Notes under the pieces: generated by a model
Seen by the model: only the letters and a program-made list of their open reading frames with translations
What the model was told of the DNA's origin: nothing
Databases searched by the model: none
Program-made: the position numbers and the translations under genes
Shown here: positions 31,570 through 38,248 of the stretch, piece after piece
Layout: every line of letters starts with the position of its first letter
Position numbering within the stretch: position 1 is the first letter of the stretch
From: Desulfobacula sp.
Lineage (GTDB): Bacteria > Desulfobacterota > Desulfobacteria > Desulfobacterales > Desulfobacteraceae
Direction of reading: 5' to 3'
Length of the DNA: 38,248 nt
Assembly (NCBI GenBank): GCA_023701135.1
Contig: JAMPXP010000033.1
Location: forward strand, 1-38,248

Positions 31570-32526
31570 TTAAAGCACGGGCAAATCGGCACCCGCAGCA
31601 ACCGGAATACCGCAGGACGCCATCCCGGCGGCAATGGTGCGGATCATTTCCGGAAGCGCTTCGGCCCGGGTCCGGAAGGTTTCGGGCATGGGATAGCCGC
31701 GGCCCAGCGCCGTATACTTTTCCAGCCCCAGGGGGCGGTAGGGCAAAAGCTGGACAAGGGCCACCCTGCGGTCGAGCTTTTCAATGATGAACCTTGACAG
31801 GGCATGGATATTGCTCTTGTCATCGTTGTGGCCGGGAATCAAGGGTATCCGGATGATCAGGGGCTTTCCCATGTCAACGGTCCGGATGATGTTTTGGAGG
31901 ATGAGGCGGTTTCCCACGCCGGTGTAGTCCCGGTGCTTTTCAGAGTCCATATGCTTGATGTCCGTGATGACCAGGTCTGTGTGGGCATAGACCGAATCAA
32001 GGAGATCGGTGGGGCAGTGCAGGGCGGTTTCCAGGCAGGTGTGGATCTGATGGGCCCGGCAGGCCCTGAGAATCTCCCGGGTGAATTCCCACTGGACCAG
32101 GGCCTCTCCCCCGGACAGGGTGGCACCCCCCCCGGACTTTTCGTAGAACGCTGTGTCTGCCAGGATCTCTTCCATGACCCGGTCAACGGTCATCTGCTTT
32201 CCCCAGGCGGTCAGGGCATTGGCCGGGCAGGCGTCCGCACATTTCATACACCGGGTGCACAGGTCCCGGTCAATGCCGGTGATCCGTCCCTCTTTGATAA
32301 GAAGGGCTCCCCGGCCCCGTTCAGGGCAGGCCCCCAGGCAGTACCCGCACTTGTCAATGCCGATGCAGCGGGATGCATGGACCCCGATTTCGGGTCCGGG
32401 ATCCATGCTCTCCGGGTTGCTGCACCATCTGCACCTTAAGGGACAGCCCTTGAGGAAGACTTCGGTCCTGATCCCGGGGCCGTCATGGATGGTGAAGTGC
32501 TGGATATTGAAAATGATCCCGTCCAT
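31570..32526 (-). CDS. Glycyl radical enzyme activase (radical SAM)
   Basis: A 318-residue activating enzyme. The radical-SAM cluster cysteines are Cys28-x3-Cys32-x2-Cys35, preceded by the family's Gly-Pro-Gly-Ile-Arg-Thr. An inserted ferredoxin-like region (about residues 50-110) has two four-Cys motifs for extra 4Fe-4S clusters, as in activases of dehydratase/decarboxylase-type glycyl radical enzymes. It abstracts hydrogen from Gly818 of the partner encoded 9 bp upstream, using S-adenosylmethionine and low-potential electrons. Confidence 0.95.
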   Translation of the reverse strand: MDGIIFNIQHFTIHDGPGIRTEVFLKGCPLRCRWCSNPESMDPGPEIGVHASRCIGIDKCGYCLGACPERGRGALLIKEGRITGIDRDLCTRCMKCADACPANALTAWGKQMTVDRVMEEILADTAFYEKSGGGATLSGGEALVQWEFTREILRACRAHQIHTCLETALHCPTDLLDSVYAHTDLVITDIKHMDSEKHRDYTGVGNRLILQNIIRTVDMGKPLIIRIPLIPGHNDDKSNIHALSRFIIEKLDRRVALVQLLPYRPLGLEKYTALGRGYPMPETFRTRAEALPEMIRTIAAGMASCGIPVAAGADLPVL

Positions 32527-32534
32527 GGTTCAGG

Positions 32535-35063
32535 CTAAAAGGAGAGTTCGGTCCGGCCGATGATATCGTATTGCAGGGGTTTGCTCAACTCAACAAAATA
32601 AGCGCTGTACCCGGCCACCCGGACCATGAGATCCTTGTACTGCTCAGGGTTTTCCATGGCATCCATCAGGGTTTCCCTGCTTAATATATTGAACTGGCTG
32701 TGCATGCCCTTACATTCAAAATAGACATCGATCAGGGAGATAAGGTTGTCTCTTCCCGCGTCTCCCGAGACGCAGGAAGGGGTGAATTTCCAGTTGAGCA
32801 GGGTGCCGTTGCCGGCCCGGACATGGTCCAGCTTGGTTACGGATTTGGCAATGGCGGTGGGCCCCTTGATGTCATGGGAGCCAACCTGGGTATGGACCGG
32901 GCCTACACAATCCGAGACCGGCTCCATGGCCTTTCTCCCGTCCACGGACGCCCACTGGATCAGCCCCAGGGCCACATTGGCAGACACAGAATAGACCCCG
33001 GGCACATATGTGCCGCCCCTGGCATTGGGCCGGCCTTCCACATGCCTGCAATAGGTGTCTGCTGCGAACCGGGCCAAATCGTCGGCATAGTCGTCGTCAT
33101 TACCATAGTGGCGGACCTTGTCCGAGTTGACCAGGGCGTATAGGGCTTCGTATCCGTTCCAGTTGTTTTCGCAGGCTGCCAGAAGTTCCTTGCCCGAAAT
33201 CCTTTTCTCTTCAAAGACCAACTGCTTGACCGCAGCCAGCCCGTCGGCCACCGTGCCCACACCAACGGCCTGGGGTCCGGTGAAATTGTAGACCGCGCCG
33301 CCGGCAGTGACATCCTTTCCCCGTTCAATACAATCGTCCATGAGGGAGGACAGGAAGGGCAGAGGCTTGAGTTCCTGGTGAACCAGATCCATGACCTCTG
33401 TGGCGGCGACCATCCGGTCTGTCCAGTATTTCATCTGACGGTCATAGGATTCCAGGACCTGGTCGAAGGCGGCGGCTTCTTTGAGGCTGCCGGTGGCAGG
33501 ACCCAGGCGGTTGCCGACGCCGCCGCAGCCGTCCCACCTGGGGCAGTGGCTCCCGCATCCCATGCACCGGCCGTTGTTCAGGGCCAGTTCCAGGACCTTG
33601 GCAATGCTGAAATAAGCAGAGTCGTGCCAGCCGTACTCTTTGCCGCCGGCATCGATTTCCACACAGCCCACCACATGGTAATCCCGGGAGTCTTCCAGGC
33701 TCCGGCCCGCCTTGAGGGAGGCCGGGACCGCTGCCTCGTCGTTGAACAGCTTGGGCTGGCCCGTACCGATGCGGATCGTGTTGACGGCCTTGACCTTGAA
33801 CTCCCAGGGCGTATCCTTGTGAAACCGGACCGCCAGCCAGGGAACTCCGAGGCGGGTGTGGGCATGGGCGTCCAGGACCATATAGCTCAGGTCATTGGTG
33901 GCATCCCTTCCGTCCCGGTCCGTCCCGCCCACGGTCAGGGTATCCCCGCCCATCCCCCGGCCGGAATTGGCAATGACCGTAAGCCGGTCCCTGAGCTTGG
34001 TCCACCAGAGATCCTTGACAAAAGCGATCTCTATCAATTCCTGGATGGATTCCTGGGTGGCCCGGCCGCTTTGCAGGTCCGCCAGGTAAAAGGGGTGCAT
34101 GTACTGGTCAAAACGGCCAAAGGATACCGAGTGGCCGTTGGATTCGATGAGGATGAGGGTCGTGGCCATGAACCAGAGCTGCAGGGCCTCCCAAAAGGTG
34201 CGAGGAGGATGTTCGGACACATGGTCGCAGTTCTCTGCAATGCGGATCAGCTCCTGTTTCCATCGGGGATCAGCCTCTGTGCGGCTCATTTGCCGGGCCA
34301 GGCAGGCATACCGCTTCAGGTAGCTTCCGGCGGCATCCAGAACAATGAGTTCGGCCTGGAGGAAATCCCTTTTTTTGAGATCCTCTGATCGGGTGGGATC
34401 CAGGCTCATCAGTCGTTTCCGGGCCCGGTCCCTGATCCCGGTAAAGCCCTGGGAAAAAAGCGTTTCATAGTTGGCCTGAAGATGCCCTACCCCGCCGAAA
34501 AGATACAGGTTGAGAAGAAAGAGGCCCTTGCCCAGGTTGGAGCCTTTTTTCTCATCCTCGGACAGGCGGGAGACAATGGCCTCCTCAACGGTTCGGCCCT
34601 TCCAGAATCCCTTGATGGCCTCCAGGGCTTTTTCGCTCTTTTTGGAGATATGGTAATTGTCGTGAAGGCGGGCCTTCCAGGGATGATGCCGCATCTCATC
34701 CATGATCCAGTCATAGGAAAACTCCGGGAATATGGGAGCGGATTTCATGGGCGCGGCCATTTCCCCCACGATGAGTTCATCCCTGTGGATGCGGATGGTG
34801 ACATTCTTGAGCACATGCTCCAGGGCCAGGGCCGTCTTGATGATCTGGGGCTTGTCCTGGTGCTGTTCATAGGCCTGGGTGACCAGGCAGGCCCGTTCGT
34901 GGTCCACGGTGAATTCGGTCCTCAGGGCAAATTCCCTGAACCGGTTCACCCGGTCAAAGGGGGAGGGACTGTCGTTCATCCCGGATTCTCCTATGGCCCA
35001 CACCTTGTCAAAGGGTTCAAGCCCGCAGGGGTTTTTCTCTGCGTCTGATTTTGGTACACCCAT
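32535..35063 (-). CDS. Glycyl radical enzyme of the PFL2/dehydratase superfamily, substrate unknown
   Basis: An 842-residue glycyl radical enzyme. The radical site is Gly818 (Arg-Val-Ala-Gly-Tyr-Ser). The active-site cysteine is Cys467 with Glu469 (Gly-Cys-Val-Glu), the pair used by radical eliminases such as glycerol dehydratase, choline lyase and isethionate lyase (family knowledge). An unusual loop after the active-site strand has Cys500, Cys503, Cys507 and Cys513 (C-x2-C-x3-C-x5-C), where relatives usually have a short Asn-Gly loop. There is no microcompartment-targeting extension, and no small subunit or shell genes are nearby. AAGGAG supports the ATG. Decarboxylase or succinate-synthase roles are less likely. 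Confidence 0.9.
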   Translation of the reverse strand: MGVPKSDAEKNPCGLEPFDKVWAIGESGMNDSPSPFDRVNRFREFALRTEFTVDHERACLVTQAYEQHQDKPQIIKTALALEHVLKNVTIRIHRDELIVGEMAAPMKSAPIFPEFSYDWIMDEMRHHPWKARLHDNYHISKKSEKALEAIKGFWKGRTVEEAIVSRLSEDEKKGSNLGKGLFLLNLYLFGGVGHLQANYETLFSQGFTGIRDRARKRLMSLDPTRSEDLKKRDFLQAELIVLDAAGSYLKRYACLARQMSRTEADPRWKQELIRIAENCDHVSEHPPRTFWEALQLWFMATTLILIESNGHSVSFGRFDQYMHPFYLADLQSGRATQESIQELIEIAFVKDLWWTKLRDRLTVIANSGRGMGGDTLTVGGTDRDGRDATNDLSYMVLDAHAHTRLGVPWLAVRFHKDTPWEFKVKAVNTIRIGTGQPKLFNDEAAVPASLKAGRSLEDSRDYHVVGCVEIDAGGKEYGWHDSAYFSIAKVLELALNNGRCMGCGSHCPRWDGCGGVGNRLGPATGSLKEAAAFDQVLESYDRQMKYWTDRMVAATEVMDLVHQELKPLPFLSSLMDDCIERGKDVTAGGAVYNFTGPQAVGVGTVADGLAAVKQLVFEEKRISGKELLAACENNWNGYEALYALVNSDKVRHYGNDDDYADDLARFAADTYCRHVEGRPNARGGTYVPGVYSVSANVALGLIQWASVDGRKAMEPVSDCVGPVHTQVGSHDIKGPTAIAKSVTKLDHVRAGNGTLLNWKFTPSCVSGDAGRDNLISLIDVYFECKGMHSQFNILSRETLMDAMENPEQYKDLMVRVAGYSAYFVELSKPLQYDIIGRTELSF

Positions 35064-35078
35064 GAGATTCTCCTTTTC

Positions 35079-35438
35079 TTATGCCTTCGTCATCAGGTCC
35101 AGTGCCCTGGCAAACCACATAAATTCCCTGAAATCGCCCTCGATGGTCAGTTTTTTCTCCGTGAGGGCTGCCACGACAGCTTCGTCATTTCCCGAAGCCA
35201 TTGCTTTAAATGCCGTATCCCCGTCGCACCAGACCATGGCGGCATCGCAGCCGCCTATGGCAGTGCTGGAAAAGATCTTTCCCTTGCTGAACACATATTG
35301 CCGGCCCTTTTTATCCCGGCTGTCCTTGATGGTGAATTTCAACTGCTTGTCCCGGATGAATTGCCGAAAGACCGGATTGCGCCTGGCAGCCCTGCCCATT
35401 TTCACGGACAGGACAAACAGCAGGAGATAAAATTTCAT
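35079..35438 (-). CDS. SCP2-like hydrophobic-ligand-binding domain protein
   Basis: A 119-residue protein resembling the SCP2 sterol-carrier fold, a domain that holds lipids, acyl chains or other apolar molecules (family-level recognition, moderate). Residues 30-115 form the domain, with Phe-Ser-Lys-Gly-Lys-Ile and Leu-Thr-Ile-Glu-Gly-Asp strands; the first 15 residues are hydrophobic but too short for a clear signal. AGGAGG seven bases before the ATG at 35438 fixes the start, leaving 13 bp after the TetR stop. Its place directly before the glycyl radical enzyme suggests a hydrophobic substrate or product. Confidence 0.75.
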   Translation of the reverse strand: MKFYLLLFVLSVKMGRAARRNPVFRQFIRDKQLKFTIKDSRDKKGRQYVFSKGKIFSSTAIGGCDAAMVWCDGDTAFKAMASGNDEAVVAALTEKKLTIEGDFREFMWFARALDLMTKA

Positions 35439-35451
35439 GGTGTTGCCTCCT

Positions 35452-36156
35452 CTATCCTTTTCGTGTGCCTGTCTCACGGGGCACAATTTTTAATGCCGGT
35501 CGTTTTGCCAGGGCCGCCACTTCCCGCCGGGTATTGGTGACAATGCGGCCAATGATCTGTTCCTTGAGGGAGACCGGGTCCGGATGCATGTACTGGAGCA
35601 GGGTATTGTTGATACCGGCCACGTATCCATGCATCTGGGACCATATCTGGATCATTTCGTGGCGGAGTTCTTCCCGGTTCACGGGGATGTCACTGCCCAG
35701 GCAAGCGGTCATCCGGTCCATGAAAAACTCGGCGCATTTGAGCGCGCGGGTCAGTTCCCTGTGAGCGGTCTCTTCCATGGGTGTGCCGATATAATCCCTG
35801 TACTTGGGTACATGCCAGGTAAACAAAAGGTTGTAGATATTGGCATGGTCAAGCCCGAAATCCACATAGGCCCGGATCATGGCACCCACCTGGTCCATGG
35901 GGTCCTCCGCGGTTCTGACGGCCGCCTCAAAACGGTCCAGAAGCTGGTCAAACCCCTTGATCAGCAGGTGGAGGTAGAGTTCGTCCTGGTTGTGGAAATA
36001 ATTGTAGATGGTTTTGGCGGCAATGCCAAGGCGGGTGGCCAGTTTCCGCATGCTGAACCCGTCGTAGCCTTCGGTGACGATCAGGTCCAGGGCATGGTCC
36101 ATGATTTTTTCCCGGACCGCGTCGATCTCTTCAGAACTCCGCTGAATCTTTGGCAT
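35452..36156 (-). CDS. TetR/AcrR-family repressor
   Basis: A 234-residue regulator. Residues 10-60 are the TetR helix-turn-helix (Gly-Phe-Ser-Met-Arg-Lys-Leu-Ala...Thr-Ile-Tyr-Asn-Tyr-Phe), followed by a helical ligand-binding domain. It starts at 36156 with AAAGGAG five bases upstream, and is first in an operon with the SCP2 protein, the glycyl radical enzyme and its activase. Two tandem palindromes 18-44 bp before its start suggest autoregulation, so that an apolar substrate would derepress the whole operon (inference). Confidence 0.93.
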   Translation of the reverse strand: MPKIQRSSEEIDAVREKIMDHALDLIVTEGYDGFSMRKLATRLGIAAKTIYNYFHNQDELYLHLLIKGFDQLLDRFEAAVRTAEDPMDQVGAMIRAYVDFGLDHANIYNLLFTWHVPKYRDYIGTPMEETAHRELTRALKCAEFFMDRMTACLGSDIPVNREELRHEMIQIWSQMHGYVAGINNTLLQYMHPDPVSLKEQIIGRIVTNTRREVAALAKRPALKIVPRETGTRKG

Positions 36157-36171
36157 GGATGCTCCTTTGTT

Positions 36172-36202
36172 AAGTAACAATATTACAGTAACGTTGTTAC
36201 TT
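36172..36202. promoter_or_regulatory. Tandem TetR-type operators
   Basis: Two 13-bp dyads, GTAACAATATTAC (36174-36186) and GTAACGTTGTTAC (36188-36200), are separated by one base. The outer arms AAGTAACAA and TTGTTACTT also form a perfect 9-bp inverted repeat. They sit between a TTGACT -35-like hexamer (36209-36214, minus strand) and the TetR start. Confidence 0.8.
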
Positions 36203-36219
36203 ATAAAAAGTCAAGCCTT

Positions 36220-37086
36220 TTATTGCCTGTAATGGTAAGCGTCCGGTGAGTAAAAAACCTGTTTTTTTATCCGGGCCAGGGTGGCCGGGTCCGCCTGAAA
36301 CGGGATTTCGGGCGCCTTGGGCATGGGCAAAGGGCGGGAGGGCAAAAACGGCATCTGCGCCATCTTCATATTATAGGCCAGGACCATGAGGGTCTCCAGG
36401 TTGACCACATCCTCAATATTGTATGCCAGAAGGGTCTCAAGGGCTTTTTCATTCCGGTTCCGCTGATAGTCCTGCCAGAGCAGGACGGCAAAATACCCAT
36501 CCACCCCGTCCAGATCCCCCCGATCCAAACCCAGGGCCTTTTCACAGGATTTCAGGCCCCCGCCATATCCCAGGCTTTTCAGGACATAGCGCAGATCAAT
36601 GTGGCCTTGGGTCAGCTTTGTTCTGAAATATCCCTCAATAAAAGGCACATCAAAGGTTTTCCCGTTATAGGTGACAATGACGGAATAGGCCTGAATATCA
36701 TGAAGAAAATCTTCCAGGTTCTGTCCCCGGACATAATATCGGATGGCAGTCCCGTCATACAAGGCAATGGTGGTGATGTCCGAATCCCAATGACTTAACC
36801 CCGTAGTCTCAATATCCAGATAGGCAATGGAAGCCCTGAATTCCGGGAAAACACACCAGTGCCGGTCCGGCGGCAGCAGGTCCAGAAAAAACTTGGGATT
36901 GTTGGCGGCCAAATGATGATGGGAGGCCTCGATATAGGCTTTTATGGTTTCACGCTGTTTGGGGGAAAGATTTGTGGGATTTTCCGCTTTGGAAAAGCCG
37001 GCCCAGTCCGGGATGCCTGCTTCCCACAATTGCCTTTCCGTCTTTGCCCCGATTCCGGGGATATGTTGAAACGAATGCGTCAGCAT
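36220..37086 (-). CDS. RNase-H-like 3'-5' exonuclease with helix-hairpin-helix (YprB-like)
   Basis: A 288-residue protein. Residues 5-25 form a helix-hairpin-helix (His-Ile-Pro-Gly-Ile-Gly). Residues 85-235 form an RNase_H_2/DEDD exonuclease domain with Asp91-Ile-Glu93-Thr-Thr-Gly, Asn141/Asp146, Asp164 and a C-terminal Tyr-Asn-Ile-Glu-Asp. It should degrade DNA or RNA ends in repair or turnover. AAAGGA precedes the ATG. Residues about 236-247 correspond to the 34-bp repeat found again at 31506-31539. Confidence 0.85.
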   Translation of the reverse strand: MLTHSFQHIPGIGAKTERQLWEAGIPDWAGFSKAENPTNLSPKQRETIKAYIEASHHHLAANNPKFFLDLLPPDRHWCVFPEFRASIAYLDIETTGLSHWDSDITTIALYDGTAIRYYVRGQNLEDFLHDIQAYSVIVTYNGKTFDVPFIEGYFRTKLTQGHIDLRYVLKSLGYGGGLKSCEKALGLDRGDLDGVDGYFAVLLWQDYQRNRNEKALETLLAYNIEDVVNLETLMVLAYNMKMAQMPFLPSRPLPMPKAPEIPFQADPATLARIKKQVFYSPDAYHYRQ

Positions 37087-37242
37087 GGATTATCCTTTGG
37101 CCGGGCTGCTTGTTTTGCCATCCTGTCCCTCCTTATTTTTCATACCCTTGACGGTTCCCCTCCGCATGGATTAAACTCTGTTCGATGAACCGGCACAGCA
37201 TAGCATAGGGCTTTTTATTTGTGAACAGATCTGATTTTAAAC

Positions 37243-37941
37243 ATGACTGACAATTCCTGTACCATAAGGCTGAAAGATATCTCCATAAAAATCTTCCCGA
37301 CCGTTTTTCTGGGCCTGGCCCTTATTTTTGCGGGATGCACCAAAAAAGGGGTTCATATCACGGAAGAGGAGGAAATTGTCTTCCGTTCCCATGACTACCC
37401 CGAAATCGAAATCAGGATAGCCAAGGACATCCGGTATATGAAGGGCGACGCCGGCCCAGCCGGAAAAAATCCGGCCCCGGGGGGATCCCGTCATGACAAA
37501 AAACCTCTGGCCTCAAGGCGCTATACCTTTATGAACCCCCATGATCCAACGCTGGGCTGTATCAAAATGGTCAATATTGAAATCGAAACGTTTGAGACCG
37601 ATGAAGGCCGATGGGTCCATCCCGATTTCAAAGTGTTTCCCGGCGTGATCAGGTATGGAAGAACCCGGTTCAACGGCGTTGATTACCAATACGGCATCGC
37701 CCTGAATCCTCTCTTCACGGCGTCACCCAAAGACAGCCCTTCCGGCCCCGTCAAAATGATCTCCAAAATTTATTCCCGTGTCTTCGGTGACGACGCAAGC
37801 GGCATTGTCACCATTTCCTATTCCGAATCCCTCCCGGAAGATCCGGACTGGCATCCGGCAAGCCCCCTGACGGAAAAACGCAGACAATTCCTGGACGGTT
37901 TTCTGAAGCGGTGCGACCGGAACCTGGTCATCATGAATTGA
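37243..37941 (+). CDS. Putative lipoprotein of unknown function
   Basis: A 232-residue exported protein. An N-terminal hydrophobic segment (residues 17-31) ends in Ile-Phe-Ala-Gly-Cys32, a slightly atypical lipobox, so it is probably lipid-anchored to the envelope. The remaining 200 residues show no motif I recognise; they are mostly beta-strand-like with Lys, Pro and Gly. No clear ribosome site precedes the ATG, and no alternative start is better. Function unknown. Confidence 0.72.
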   Translation: MTDNSCTIRLKDISIKIFPTVFLGLALIFAGCTKKGVHITEEEEIVFRSHDYPEIEIRIAKDIRYMKGDAGPAGKNPAPGGSRHDKKPLASRRYTFMNPHDPTLGCIKMVNIEIETFETDEGRWVHPDFKVFPGVIRYGRTRFNGVDYQYGIALNPLFTASPKDSPSGPVKMISKIYSRVFGDDASGIVTISYSESLPEDPDWHPASPLTEKRRQFLDGFLKRCDRNLVIMN

Positions 37942-38248
37942 AGCTCCGATGGAATTTTGATTTGCAGGCCGATGAAAACAGTGCTATGAAATTTTTGAGC
38001 CGATTGTCGTCTATATTTTGATCGGATACTATTCAGGCTGTGAAGATCCACAGATCTGTGGATTAACTTGTTATAGCCAAAAGGACTGACGATGACTGAT
38101 GTTGGGTTTTTCTTTATCCTGACATAAATTTTCTGATTATTATGAACAAGGTGGATATTTTTCGATTTTGTTTGAACAAAACAGGGAAGTTGCTGCGCTC
38201 CAACTGATTTTATGGGTTTTTTAAGGCATAGGTGGGAAAGCTTAAATA
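37942..38248. other. 307-bp region with promoter-like elements and a perfect palindrome
   Basis: TTGTCG (38004-38009) and TACTAT (38027-38032), 17 bp apart, are a possible promoter. The perfect 18-bp palindrome ATCCACAGATCTGTGGAT follows at 38046-38063. An 11-codon frame at 38092-38127 has a fair ribosome site but is too short to call. The next gene is outside the window. Confidence 0.5.

Noticed and set aside
32535-35063. Glycyl radical enzyme as alkylsuccinate or benzylsuccinate synthase
   Set aside because: The active site reads Gly-Cys-Val-Glu, the eliminase pattern, and no small subunits are encoded nearby. Not excluded without a phylogeny.
28609-36156. Amino-acid transporter supplying the glycyl radical enzyme substrate
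   Set aside because: The two operons are convergent, with separate promoters and a repeat scar between them; adjacency alone is weak evidence.
38046-38063. Replication origin based on DnaA-box-like arms
   Set aside because: Only two imperfect boxes in one palindrome, without an AT-rich unwinding element or dnaA/dnaN/gidA neighbours.

Overview
The window looks like chromosomal DNA from a strictly anaerobic, complete-oxidising sulfate reducer of the Desulfobacteraceae type (inference). The evidence is a desulfoferrodoxin, a rubredoxin plus rubredoxin:oxygen oxidoreductase pair, ferredoxin-linked 2-oxoacid oxidation, an ADP-forming acyl-CoA synthetase, a periplasmic CbiK cobaltochelatase, a TRAP binding protein and a glycyl radical enzyme. 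No rRNA, tRNA, CRISPR array, integrase or transposase was seen. About 42 genes are supported.

Layout. 1-7271 (minus strand): TRAP solute-binding protein, a small coupled protein, a phenylacetate-CoA-ligase-family enzyme, then a regulator/phosphoesterase/membrane-protein operon and a SRPBCC-epimerase fusion. 7272-10149: oxygen-defence island with rubredoxin, flavodiiron oxygen reductase and a ferritin-like protein on plus, facing desulfoferrodoxin on minus across a perfect 15-bp terminator stem. 10514-16112 (minus): a six-gene operon of 2-oxoacid:ferredoxin oxidoreductase alpha and beta, a rubredoxin-tipped FMN hydroxyacid oxidase homologue, flavodoxin, zinc-ribbon thioredoxin and a small-molecule kinase. 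16255-18809 (plus): a candidate sigma-54 promoter followed by glutaredoxin, a ferredoxin:thioredoxin-reductase catalytic protein, citrate synthase and a rubredoxin-tipped membrane protein. 18806-23918 (minus): exonuclease III, two-subunit ADP-forming acyl-CoA synthetase, nitroreductase, ferritin-like protein and a second epimerase. 24087-25495 (plus): PAS-PAS-HisKA protein lacking a kinase catalytic domain, coupled to a HIT protein. 25508-28402 (plus): cobalamin riboswitch with terminator, periplasmic CbiK, a small Cys protein, an extremely His-rich protein and an orphan metal-binding ABC solute receptor. 28482-31507 (plus): polar amino-acid ABC transporter. 31570-36156 (minus): autoregulated-looking operon of TetR, SCP2-like protein, glycyl radical enzyme and its activase. 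36220-37941: RNase-H-like exonuclease and a lipoprotein.

How it fits together. Much of the window concerns low-potential electron flow and protection from oxygen. 2-Oxoacid and acyl-CoA metabolism (KorAB, AcdAB, PaaK, citrate synthase) would produce reduced ferredoxin and CoA esters. Flavodoxin, thioredoxin, glutaredoxin/FTR and several rubredoxin modules would distribute electrons. Roo, Dfx and ferritin-like proteins would remove O2 and reactive oxygen.

The least explained system is the TetR-SCP2-glycyl radical enzyme-activase operon. Its enzyme has the Cys-x-Glu active-site signature of radical eliminases and an unusual four-cysteine loop. Two tandem 13-bp palindromes precede the operon, and it lies between two 34-bp direct repeats matching at 31 positions, one of them inside the exonuclease gene. 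The second candidate for new biology is the B12-riboswitch locus combining a periplasmic cobaltochelatase with His-rich and solute-receptor metal-handling proteins.
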